Below, piece by piece: positions 1-6,922 of a DNA stretch of 64,000 nt. The notes under the pieces are model-generated. The model was not told where the DNA came from and ran no database searches. It saw only the letters and a program-made list of their open reading frames with translations. The stretch lies in the NCBI RefSeq assembly GCF_022346885.1, contig NZ_JAKRNK010000003.1:520371-584370 (forward strand), read 5' to 3'. A program made the translations under genes and the position numbers. Origin of the DNA: Paenibacillus sp. ACRRX. Lineage in GTDB: Bacteria; Bacillota; Bacilli; Paenibacillales; Paenibacillaceae. Within the stretch, counting starts at the first letter, position 1. Every line of letters begins with the position of its first letter.

Positions 1-54
1 GACAAGCCGTTTTCCAAGCACGTTGCGGGAGATCCGAATCCGAAAAATTACGCC

Positions 55-75
55 CTACTGGTGATACGGCTCTCC
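55..75 (-). repeat. rlmH-3'-end-like direct repeat, copy D (att-like scar)
   Basis: Read on the minus strand this 21-mer encodes GEPYHQ-stop (GGA GAG CCG TAT CAC CAG TAG), almost the C-terminus of RlmH (GEPYHK-stop, at 7812-7832). It is one of five copies, all in the same orientation. Just left of it lies a GAAAAATTACGCC flank, and similar flanks border the copies at 1314 and 5344. I infer a recombination scar left by an rlmH-targeted cassette. Confidence 0.6.
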
Positions 76-88
76 GCTAAGTCCATGA

Positions 89-967
89 TTAAATTAAAAC
101 ATCAAACTCATTTACATAAACTGCATTACCCGTAACCTCTATCCCATTCCCGTTATCGGTCACGGACACTCGAATCTTGCCGTCCCTTCCGATCTCGTGC
201 CCCTGCTCGATGAGAAGATCTAATGAAGGAGCGTGTTTGTTTATGTATCTAGCGTAGTAAGCGCCCATCACCCCAGACGCTGTACCAGTTACTGGGTCCT
301 CGATGGTGCCAGAAAACGGAGAGGAAAAATGACGTGCGTGCATATGTGCATGGGGATCATAGGTTTCAATACAAAACGGATGGATAGATGCTTTAGGCAT
401 TTCCTTCAGCACATTTGGGAAAAGTTGATTGTTGGGCTGCATTCGTTTGAATGCGGCAAGGGTTCTTATTGGGATCAACAACGTCCATATACCTGTGCTT
501 CCGTACAATGTTGGCAATTTTGACTCAATATCACTCTCTTCAATGCCCATTGAGTAAGCCAGATCTTTAAGAGAGCCTTTAAATTCTTGAAACTGGGGAA
601 CAGCTTGCTTCATGGTAATGTGAAGTCCGTCGTTTGAAGTAATTCGAATCGGCAAAACACCTGCTTTTGTTTCAATCCTAAGATCAGTATGATGACCCAG
701 TAATCCCTTTGTTTTTAAAGCGTAGATAGTGGCCATTGTTGCGTGGCCACAAAGATTTATTTCATGGCCAGGAGTAAAAAAACGAATTCTTACATCTGCC
801 TTATCGGATTTAAGAGGAAAAGCTGTTTCATTAAAACCTACTTTTTCTGCAATTTCCCTCATTTGTTCTTCGGTTAAAGTTTCACCATCCAATACTACTC
901 CCGCTGGATTTCCCAAATTGGGAATACTGCTGAATGCATCGTAATGATAAACCTTTATTTTCCTCAC
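89..967 (-). CDS. PhzF family isomerase-like protein
   Basis: This 292-residue protein has the normal length for the PhzF/YddE fold, a duplicated diaminopimelate-epimerase-like barrel. Seen in the sequence: the N-terminal GNPAGVV block, a NETAF block carrying the glutamate that is catalytic in PhzF (around residue 47), an INLCGHAT block near 71-78, and [14 protein letters not shown] in the second half. PhzF itself isomerises a phenazine precursor. Most homologues outside phenazine clusters have no known substrate, and no phenazine genes are near, so the substrate is unknown. The likely start is GTG, 4 bases after a GGGGGTGG ribosome-binding site. It lies between two att-like repeats (55 and 1314), so it is probably cassette cargo. 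Confidence 0.85.
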   Translation of the reverse strand: MRKIKVYHYDAFSSIPNLGNPAGVVLDGETLTEEQMREIAEKVGFNETAFPLKSDKADVRIRFFTPGHEINLCGHATMATIYALKTKGLLGHHTDLRIETKAGVLPIRITSNDGLHITMKQAVPQFQEFKGSLKDLAYSMGIEESDIESKLPTLYGSTGIWTLLIPIRTLAAFKRMQPNNQLFPNVLKEMPKASIHPFCIETYDPHAHMHARHFSSPFSGTIEDPVTGTASGVMGAYYARYINKHAPSLDLLIEQGHEIGRDGKIRVSVTDNGNGIEVTGNAVYVNEFDVLI

Positions 968-1070
968 ATGTCCACCCCCATGTATTTAGATACACATATC
1001 ATATTCGTGACCTAGAGCTAAGACCCTTTTTCATCTAGGGGTTATTTTCTTATTCAGGAGGTATGTAAAA

Positions 1071-1385
1071 ATGAGAATCGTTAATACGAAGCATGACATT
1101 GTCACTTTGCGTTGTTCGGAAGTACTTCCTTCGGCGCTTGTCCTCCCGGTCAAGGACTACTTTAAACAACTGAGGGCTGAAGTGAGCGAGGAATCGGGGA
1201 GCACTTTCAGCTTGTGCCACAAAGGCTACATCGTCCAGTTCTATCATAGCCCCGAAACCTTCACACATTTATACAAATCCATGCCCCGCAAGGAATTCCG
1301 CAAAAAACTTGCCCTACTTATGATACAGCTCTCCATAACATCTAAAGAGCGAATTTTGGGGGCAGATCAGAGGATCGTAATTTAA
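1071..1385 (+). CDS. Small protein of unknown function whose 3' end reads through an att-like repeat
   Basis: This 104-residue ORF has a textbook ribosome-binding site (AGGAGG, 9 bases before ATG), so it was once, and may still be, translated. I do not recognise the family. The N-terminal 80 residues look like an ordinary soluble domain with a basic stretch at its end (PRKEFRKK). From about residue 81 on, the coding sequence is the att-like repeat at 1314-1334, read in the sense opposite to rlmH, and then unrelated bases. The C-terminal 25 residues therefore probably come from a recombination junction and not from the ancestral gene. It converges on the ABC-F gene and overlaps its stop by 4 bases. 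Confidence 0.5.
   Translation: MRIVNTKHDIVTLRCSEVLPSALVLPVKDYFKQLRAEVSEESGSTFSLCHKGYIVQFYHSPETFTHLYKSMPRKEFRKKLALLMIQLSITSKERILGADQRIVI
1314..1334 (-). repeat. rlmH-3'-end-like direct repeat, copy C (att-like scar)
   Basis: On the minus strand it reads GGA GAG CTG TAT CAT AAG TAG (GELYHK-stop), in the same orientation as rlmH. The left flank AAAAAACTTGCC resembles the flanks of copies D and B. It lies inside the 3' part of the small plus-strand gene that starts at 1071. Confidence 0.6.
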
Positions 1386-3121
1386 AGCAACTTAATCAGC
1401 TCTTCTAGCTCATCAACCAATACTTTTGCAAGTTCAAAATTAGTATCTTTTAAAGCCAATTCTATTTTCATTTCAACTGCTTTTTTGTTTTGTTCCGCTT
1501 CTAAATAGTCTTTATCAAAATGTCTAGCATATATCATCTGTCTAAATTTTCGCATGCTCATTTTTCTAATCGTCTTATCGTCAATGATTAAAACATAATC
1601 CATACCATTTACAACAGAATAGAAATCATGAGATATCATGAGAATCGCACCTTTATAATCCTCAATGGCTTTTTCCAACGCGATTTGTGTATAGGTGTCT
1701 AAATGGCTTGTAGGTTCGTCAAGAAGCAATACGTTTGCCTTACTAACAGAAACTTTAGCCAATTGGAGTATATTTTTCTCTCCACCAGATAAAGATGCTA
1801 TCTTCTGATTAACGATTTCTCCTTCAAAGCCATAGTGTGATATATACGATCTAACCTCATCATAAGTGCTAAACCCAGCATCAATGAATTCCTCTAGTAT
1901 GGTATTAGAATCCTTTAACACTTCGCCTTGAAGCTGAGATAGATAAGTCACTTTAGCATCCGCATTTATTTCAATGGAATCATGCTTATTGTTAAAGATA
2001 TCTCGGAGTAAAGTCGTTTTTCCGGTACCGTTTGGACCGATAATGGCTACTTTATCCGTAGATTTTATCTCAAAGCTAACATTTTCTAATAGCAGCTCAT
2101 CAAACGCAACACTATAATTACTGACATTTACAACAATGGTGTCTTCCATCTCATGATCAATATCAAAACGAATATTCGGTTGCTTAATATCAACAAATGG
2201 CGCTTTAATTCTACGCGCTTCCAATCTCTCTTGAAATCTAACTCGAGCTTTTAACGCTCTCCCTCTAGATGCTTCTGAATTAATAGTTGCAATAGCTCTA
2301 AGATTATCAATAATGTTATCGTATCTCTCAATTTCTTCTTGTTCAGCGACTGCGATTTCTTGCAATTCAATCTTTGTCTGTAGTAATGAGAAGTTATACT
2401 CCATATATCGCCCATCAAACTCTTGGATCTCCATGTTTTCAAGGTGAATAATTTTGTTGAAACAATGATTCAATAGATATCGGTTGTGGGTAACAACTAG
2501 CAGTATGCCTTTGTGGGAATTAATAAGATTTTTAAGCGCATTTAGGTTTTCAAAATCTAAAAATACATCGGGCTCATCCATAATCATCAAGTCGGGACTA
2601 CTAAGCATCTCCTTCATCACTTGAATAAGCTTGAATTCTCCACCACTCAGCTCGGATACCCTAACATCTTTTAGCTTCATGAGGTTTGCTAGATTTAGTT
2701 TTTTATTAATGTTGCTTTCAAAATTATCGCCACCGATTGCATTAAACGCGTCTAAAGCTAATTGGTACTTTTCGAGTAACGGCTCAATATCTGATGATGT
2801 TTCCATTTCAGTACAAAGAGATTGTATTTCATTTTGTATTTGAATAAATTCTTCCCCAATATATTCAAAAACGGTTGTTTCTTTCGTTCTGTCTAGTTGG
2901 GAGAACTGACTTACATACCCAATTGTGCAGGTTGGATCTATCTCTAACTTGCCCTCGAACAAATATTTTTCTGGATCCATCAGTATATCGATCAGTGTAC
3001 TTTTACCACTGCCACTTGTTCCTATAAAAGCGCAATGCTGTGCCTCTTCTAACGTAAATGAAATGTTTGTGTATAGTTCTTTTTGTGGAAATGAGAAGGA
3101 TAAGTTTTCAACTTTTATCAT
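1382..3121 (-). CDS. ABC-F family ATPase
   Basis: This 579-residue protein has two fused ABC nucleotide-binding domains and no membrane segment, which defines the ABC-F class of ribosome-associated ATPases. Domain 1 has Walker A GTSGSGKS (about 34-41), signature LSGGEFK and a Walker B ending in DEPD. A charged coiled linker follows (about 245-315). Domain 2 has Walker A GPNGTGKT, signature LSGGEKN and Walker B LLLDEPTSHLD. A lysine/glutamate-rich C-terminal tail ends the protein. ABC-F proteins either tune translation (EttA type) or protect the ribosome from antibiotics acting at the peptidyl transferase centre (Vga/Lsa/VmlR type). Its place in a cassette array makes resistance plausible, but sequence reading alone does not settle the subgroup. 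Confidence 0.9.
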   Translation of the reverse strand: MIKVENLSFSFPQKELYTNISFTLEEAQHCAFIGTSGSGKSTLIDILMDPEKYLFEGKLEIDPTCTIGYVSQFSQLDRTKETTVFEYIGEEFIQIQNEIQSLCTEMETSSDIEPLLEKYQLALDAFNAIGGDNFESNINKKLNLANLMKLKDVRVSELSGGEFKLIQVMKEMLSSPDLMIMDEPDVFLDFENLNALKNLINSHKGILLVVTHNRYLLNHCFNKIIHLENMEIQEFDGRYMEYNFSLLQTKIELQEIAVAEQEEIERYDNIIDNLRAIATINSEASRGRALKARVRFQERLEARRIKAPFVDIKQPNIRFDIDHEMEDTIVVNVSNYSVAFDELLLENVSFEIKSTDKVAIIGPNGTGKTTLLRDIFNNKHDSIEINADAKVTYLSQLQGEVLKDSNTILEEFIDAGFSTYDEVRSYISHYGFEGEIVNQKIASLSGGEKNILQLAKVSVSKANVLLLDEPTSHLDTYTQIALEKAIEDYKGAILMISHDFYSVVNGMDYVLIIDDKTIRKMSMRKFRQMIYARHFDKDYLEAEQNKKAVEMKIELALKDTNFELAKVLVDELEELIKLL

Positions 3122-3289
3122 AGTACTACCTTTCTTTATAACTAAATTTGTGACTATTATTGAATGTATTGTAGAGCATAGAGTTTGAGTTTACCGTTGT
3201 TAGAGTAACACTGTTTACACCCAACTTCAATCCATTTATATTCCCATCCCTTGGGGGGTTAAAGTTCCTTGTTAGCTCCTGACGAATAG

Positions 3290-3484
3290 TCAACGGAATA
3301 GGTCGGGAAGCTTTTGGGGAGGCTGCAGGGGTGAACTGAATAGCTTTATGAACGCTAGTGTAAACGCCTCTTGTGATGAGAGTCCATACTTTACGGCAAC
3401 ATCAAGAACCCGCGAATCCTTCGAGTCCTCAGATATACCCCGCAATGTCATCCTGGTTAATTGAGTGAACTGTCCGGAACGATG
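3290..3484 (-). pseudogene. AraC-family regulator, C-terminal fragment
   Basis: Translation in the minus frame that ends at the TGA at 3290-3292 gives RVLDVAVKYGLSSQEAFTLAF followed by KLF, the second helix-turn-helix of AraC-type regulators (family pattern: ILDVALKYGYESQEAFTRAFKK). There is no in-frame start and no sensor domain. The open frame begins immediately after the stop codon of the att-like repeat at 3485-3505, so the gene appears to have been cut at that junction. I see no reason to think it is expressed. Confidence 0.55.
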
Positions 3485-3505
3485 TTACTTGTGATACGGT
3501 TCACC
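3485..3505 (-). repeat. rlmH-3'-end-like direct repeat, copy E (att-like scar)
   Basis: On the minus strand it reads GGT GAA CCG TAT CAC AAG TAA, an exact GEPYHK-stop, preceded by CGC (R) as in the RGEPYHK end of the true RlmH. It matches rlmH at 17 of 21 bases. It lacks the A/T-rich TAGGGC flank shared by copies B, C and D, so it may be an older scar or a different class. Confidence 0.5.
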
Positions 3506-3541
3506 GCGCTGGTAGAAGCGGCAAGTTTTAAAGGGGGCATG

Positions 3542-3736
3542 TCAATAATTTTGAGTAAACTCTTTTAAGGCCCGGGGAGCTAGCTCGTACGCTTTCTCCT
3601 ACGCCATGTAGTTTTCCACAAAAGAGGGATAAGCCCAGTCCAAATCGCGGATCGAATCGATCCATGTATCGAGAAAATGGCAGGAGCCAGGTGAGTACTC
3701 TATATTAGGAAATTTCGTGCTTGGTATTTGTTTCAT
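3542..3736 (-). pseudogene. Small coupled gene with an in-frame stop, function unknown
   Basis: The start codon overlaps the stop of the upstream gene as TGATG at 3734-3738, a classic sign of translational coupling. The 45-residue product begins MKQIPSTKFPN and contains WIDSIRDLDWAYPSFVENYMA before a TAG at 3599-3601. The same frame then continues with EKAYELAPRALKEFTQNY to a TGA at 3542. The continuation looks coding (charged, amphipathic), so I read this as one gene of about 63 residues broken by a nonsense change. Family not recognised. It may be the second gene of a two-gene unit with the protein encoded at 3736-4224. Confidence 0.4.
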
Positions 3737-4224
3737 CAATTAGTTGGCTCGTTATTGGGTTTTATGGCAGTCATTTTAATTTGGGTGAGGTTTTCTAAGT
3801 TAATTTCAATTTGCAATTCGGTATGCTCATTAATAGCGATTAGGATTTTATCTTTAATTTCTAAACTTTTTATAGGGTTTGAATTTTCAAAAAATATTCC
3901 CCATACCAAACGGTCTTCAGCATCCGTACAAGCAATAAATCCTTCATTTCCCATTTGACCATCACCGCCACAGATTTTCCCGTCTTGATAATCAATACTG
4001 ACCCATTCATCAACGATCGTCCAACATTCAACATTATACTTTGATATGCTTTCAATGGTTGTGTCACACAAGGGAGAGCAATAAAATTTACTTTCATTTG
4101 TGTTGGGGTTATATACGCTGTAACAACTTAAGATTGTTACAGTGCCATTTGGAAAGATGATACTATTAACGCCGGGCAGTTCATGCTTTTCAAGATTCCA
4201 ATGTTCCGCAACAATAATATTCAT
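3736..4224 (-). CDS. Hypothetical protein in the rlmH island
   Basis: This is a 162-residue soluble protein that I do not recognise. It is acidic, rich in aromatic residues, with short beta-type segments and a Gly-rich stretch (KICGGDGQMGNEG) in the middle; there is no signal peptide or membrane helix. A strong purine-rich site (AAAGGGGG) precedes the ATG. The gene is visibly more A/T-rich than rlmH and the walRK genes, consistent with acquisition. Its size, acidity and company of similarly small, unrelated genes resemble orphan immunity proteins of polymorphic toxin systems, but this is an inference from style and context, not from a motif. Confidence 0.6.
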   Translation of the reverse strand: MNIIVAEHWNLEKHELPGVNSIIFPNGTVTILSCYSVYNPNTNESKFYCSPLCDTTIESISKYNVECWTIVDEWVSIDYQDGKICGGDGQMGNEGFIACTDAEDRLVWGIFFENSNPIKSLEIKDKILIAINEHTELQIEINLENLTQIKMTAIKPNNEPTN

Positions 4225-4363
4225 AATAAATCCCCCTTTATATCTTAAGTTACTAATATATACAGCTACTTGTTGAGGACAAAAAGCTATTTAATCTAGT
4301 AATCGTTTCCTTAGGAACTTTTTCACTGTATAGGCCTTCATTTTGCTTCCAGTGTAGCAATGC

Positions 4364-4648
4364 CTATTTAATAGAGATGACGAACTGAGAATAAGCAAGA
4401 TTGTATTGAACTCCAATGCCAACTGTAGATAGTAAGCATTGGGTGTACATACTTACAATTTGAGTAACTTCGGAACCCCGATTGTACTGCTCATAGAAAT
4501 ATTCCTTGATCTCACACGAGGTGTCATTACCAAAAACCTCAGCACTCCATGTTCCCATATGCTCTTCACCTATATAAAGGGATATGTTGGCGTATAATGA
4601 TGATGAAATAAAAATATATTTCCCTAACAAACTACCAATCACGTTCAC
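4364..4648 (-). CDS. Hypothetical small protein, immunity-like context
   Basis: This 94-residue product begins with GTG and overlaps the end of the upstream gene by 17 bases, so the two are probably translated together. It has hydrophobic beta-like stretches at both ends but no clear membrane helix. I know no family for it. The overlap with the DUF5713-like gene suggests a two-gene unit. It is A/T-rich like its neighbours and lies between the att-like repeats at 3485 and 5344. Confidence 0.45.
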   Translation of the reverse strand: MNVIGSLLGKYIFISSSLYANISLYIGEEHMGTWSAEVFGNDTSCEIKEYFYEQYNRGSEVTQIVSMYTQCLLSTVGIGVQYNLAYSQFVISIK

Positions 4649-4958
4649 GAATGGCTACTTCTGTATCTATTTCGATACCAAAAAAGGCTAAAATATCTTC
4701 AACAGTTTGTGCAATTGATTCTCTGCCAACTGTTTCAATTTCGCTGTCATTTTCGTCAAACTCTTCTGCAAGATCATTGATTGCATTGATGGCGGAATTA
4801 AGCTTTGATTGAATTTCCTCGATATCTTGATTACCTTGTTCCAAAAATTCAACAACTTTAACTAGTTCAGCTTTGACTTTATCCACAAGAAAATTAGGGA
4901 AGTATCCATCTATATACATATCTTTTAAATATTCAAAATCAGAACTTAGTTTTTTCAT
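4632..4958 (-). CDS. DUF5713-like small acidic protein
   Basis: The product is 108 residues from the preferred start MKKLSSDFEYLKDMY, which lies 9 bases after a GGAGG site; an in-frame ATG further upstream would sit before that site. The sequence is almost wholly helical and strongly acidic (EEFDENDSEIETVG) and ends in IREDW-like residues. The length and the pattern LKDMY..GYFPNFLVDKVK fit what I recall of the DUF5713 family, which has no assigned function and is common beside toxin or immunity genes. The family call is from memory. Confidence 0.5.
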   Translation of the reverse strand: MKKLSSDFEYLKDMYIDGYFPNFLVDKVKAELVKVVEFLEQGNQDIEEIQSKLNSAINAINDLAEEFDENDSEIETVGRESIAQTVEDILAFFGIEIDTEVAIRERDW

Positions 4959-5133
4959 GAAATGATCCTCCAATAACATGGCTAGAATAGGATAACTTTA
5001 CCGCCTTTACTTTATCTGTGTCAATCATAAGGAAAAGCACGTTCTATTGGCCCATCTGGATGAAATAGTAGAGGGATTGTTTGAAGCAAGAATGAATTTT
5101 ATCGGAGAAGTACCCTATGAAGGAGAAAAAAGA

Positions 5134-5340
5134 ATGCGTAAAAAGGTAACACAGCTTATGGCTTGTGTTCTGGTTGTTCTGTTGATAATGACACTGCTAC
5201 CTGAACTGTCTGGAGGAAAGGCTTATGCCCTACATCATCAGCACAGTGGCTGGCACAGGTGTAGATGGAAATTCGGGAGACGGGGAAGCAGCAAAGGTTT
5301 CGGCTGCGTCCAGTTGTTCCATCTCCGGCGAAAATTTTTC
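5134..5340 (+). pseudogene. Secreted NHL-repeat protein, N-terminal fragment with frameshift
   Basis: The start MRKKVTQLM follows a GAAGGAG site and opens a clean signal peptide (hydrophobic core, then a GGKAYA cleavage region). One base too many near 5229-5232 shifts the frame. Read one frame over, the sequence gives YIISTVAGTGVDGNSGDGEAA, the hallmark opening of NHL beta-propeller repeats (pattern ISTVAGTG.AG.SGDGG.A). The gene then runs straight into the att-like repeat at 5344 and is lost. So a large surface propeller protein has been reduced to its first 65 or so residues, by a frameshift plus truncation at the recombination scar. Confidence 0.6.
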
Positions 5341-5343
5341 GCC

Positions 5344-5364
5344 CTACTTATGATACGTTTCTCC
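5344..5364 (-). repeat. rlmH-3'-end-like direct repeat, copy B (att-like scar)
   Basis: The minus strand reads GGA GAA ACG TAT CAT AAG TAG (GETYHK-stop). It is bordered on the left by an inverted repeat GGCGAAAA-T-TTTTCGCC at about 5327-5343. Inverted repeats next to the direct repeat are also typical of staphylococcal cassette ends. It truncates the NHL-repeat gene. Confidence 0.6.
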
Positions 5365-5407
5365 GCAATGTATCTAAGCACAAAGTACGGTTCGACCACA
5401 ATATATA

Positions 5408-5434
5408 AAGCCACTCCTGACATTGGAGTGGCTT
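5408..5434. terminator. Bidirectional hairpin terminator
   Basis: Stem AAGCCACTCC / GGAGTGGCTT with a 7-base loop, followed by an A/T-rich run on both sides. It separates the NHL fragment (plus) from the minus-strand gene ending at 5450. A near copy of the same stem occurs at 5989-6010. Confidence 0.6.
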
Positions 5435-5449
5435 ATTAAATAGAACACG

Positions 5450-5860
5450 TTATAGTACATGTTCTTTGTATTTTTTTTTGAATTGGTCGGGTATTTGTTC
5501 GTAGATCTGCAGAGGTATTCCACATTCATTTTTTAATCTTATTTCTTGGTCTATCTCATATCTCTCGAGAAATTCCCAATACGCAATAAACACATCATCT
5601 TCATGTATAAATTCCATCCACCCATCGGCAATCAATTCATCGTCGGCATTAAACACCATAATACTAGAGAAGTTCTCAACTGCACCATCTAAGTATTTGG
5701 TTCTATGCCCTTCTATACAACAATCAGACCAATCAAACTTATATTCATCTTGGATCATCCCATAACACTTTAAGTCCTCAGATAACTGTCTTTCCACTTC
5801 TGCTTTCAAGTTAATACCCATACAATCAGCAAAACTTAAATTTATATAATCTGGCTTCAC
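5450..5860 (-). CDS. Hypothetical acidic protein, immunity-like
   Basis: The product has 136 residues from a GTG start. I chose this start because AGGAGGG lies 6 bases upstream, whereas the ATG 36 bases further out has no site. The protein is acidic, aromatic-rich and probably alpha/beta, without signal or membrane segments, and contains two adjacent cysteines in the first half (SDCCIEG). I do not recognise the family. Together with the next two genes it forms a same-strand group of A/T-rich, unrelated small genes inside the segment bounded by the repeats at 5344 and 7812. That arrangement is typical of orphan immunity genes, but no cognate toxin is present. Confidence 0.55.
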   Translation of the reverse strand: MKPDYINLSFADCMGINLKAEVERQLSEDLKCYGMIQDEYKFDWSDCCIEGHRTKYLDGAVENFSSIMVFNADDELIADGWMEFIHEDDVFIAYWEFLERYEIDQEIRLKNECGIPLQIYEQIPDQFKKKYKEHVL

Positions 5861-5988
5861 CTGACTCCCTCCTAACCAAAAAATTTCTTCTTTCATTTAA
5901 CCTTAATCGATGAAATAGTCATACGGGAGATCACTCTTATCATGTTTTGAATCAGGTTCATACAAGCCCTTATCTGCATACAAAACAG

Positions 5989-6010
5989 AGCCACTCCCCA
6001 AGGAGTGGTT
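5989..6010 (-). terminator. Hairpin terminator
   Basis: Stem CCACTCC / GGAGTGG with a CCAA loop immediately after the stop of the gene ending at 6009. The stem sequence repeats that at 5408-5434. Confidence 0.5.
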
Positions 6011-6458
6011 ATTGATTCTTTGTATCCCATTCAATACTACTTCTCCAATCAGTCCACAATGACTTTATCTTATTGACTAACCATTCTCCACCAAACGTTA
6101 TCGTTCCTTCATGAGAAGCATAGATAATCCAATCCATACTCTGTGAAGTCCAAAAGCCCTCACCACCTGAGAGATCGCCATTGTAGCAATAATAAGGGTA
6201 CAGATTTGAAACCTGTATATTGAAAGTCTCACCTGTTTCTAGAAATTCAATCACCTGCTCAACTCCATGGTGCGTAAGCATCGCAATAATATCATTTAGC
6301 TTTTCTTCACTCTCTATATATTCGGAATCAAAAGCTATAAGGTCTTCCCTACTGCAATCGAATAATGGATACCAGTAAGGTTGTCCTATATCCCAAACTC
6401 GTTCCATATCTTTTCTCAAATTTCTAGAAACCTCTTCTGGTATTATTACTTTTTGCAA
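6009..6458 (-). CDS. Hypothetical protein, immunity-like
   Basis: This 149-residue protein is read from a TTG start placed 6 bases after AGGAGGG, a strong site that outweighs the weak start codon. It is acidic and rich in Trp and Tyr (YWYPLF, YYCYNGD, WTSQSMDWIIYASHEG), with a mid-section that resembles small beta-sheet immunity proteins in composition. The ending TITFGGEWLV..I..LW..W is a strand-plus-helix pattern common in such proteins. No family is assigned. It sits 30 bases downstream of the next gene and probably shares its transcript. Confidence 0.55.
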   Translation of the reverse strand: MQKVIIPEEVSRNLRKDMERVWDIGQPYWYPLFDCSREDLIAFDSEYIESEEKLNDIIAMLTHHGVEQVIEFLETGETFNIQVSNLYPYYCYNGDLSGGEGFWTSQSMDWIIYASHEGTITFGGEWLVNKIKSLWTDWRSSIEWDTKNQ

Positions 6459-6488
6459 GAGAAACCCTCCTTATCTCTTAGACTTCAC

Positions 6489-6860
6489 TCAGACAATGGT
6501 CACTGTTGCAATGTCCTTTCCTGCCCAGAGATTAAAGCTATAGCCTGTTTCGAGCAAATGCCAAGGTGCTTCATCGACTATAAAAGCAACATCAGCATAT
6601 GTATCCCACGTACCATCAATATGTCTTGTTATCCTAACTAGCACAGTCCATGTATCACCATAAAATGTCTTATCCTTGATCTCACCATAGTTTACAACCA
6701 TATCACGCATCCATTCGTTCACTGGTAACTTACTAGGGTCCTTTTTCCAATTTATAAAGGCTTTATTGAACCTTCTGTCCACGGTAGTAATCCTCCTTAC
6801 ATTATTTCCGACCATTCCAGCACCATAATTGTACCATATACTTACAAAATTTATTTTCAT
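6489..6860 (-). CDS. Hypothetical protein with an EF-Tu barrel-like C-terminus
   Basis: The protein has 123 residues. The last 25 (WHLLETGYSFNLWAGKDIATV and on) follow the pattern G..F.L..G..IA.G.V seen at the end of small EF-Tu-domain-like beta-barrel proteins, with the middle 'good value for pattern' strand ADVAFI before it. The N-terminal third (VGNNVRRITTVDRRF) is basic. I know of small proteins of this fold near polymorphic toxin loci, but no function is established and the match is from memory. It is first in a run of three minus-strand genes and begins just left of the recombinase relic. Confidence 0.5.
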   Translation of the reverse strand: MKINFVSIWYNYGAGMVGNNVRRITTVDRRFNKAFINWKKDPSKLPVNEWMRDMVVNYGEIKDKTFYGDTWTVLVRITRHIDGTWDTYADVAFIVDEAPWHLLETGYSFNLWAGKDIATVTIV

Positions 6861-6922
6861 ATCGCTTTACAATTCCCCCCTAGTCGGTCGGTGGAATCAA
6901 AGTCTTCCTCGTCCTTAGTTAG

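Noticed and set aside
1050..1268. Minus-strand frame overlapping the 1071 gene
   Set aside because: No ribosome-binding site, whereas the plus-strand frame has a perfect AGGAGG.
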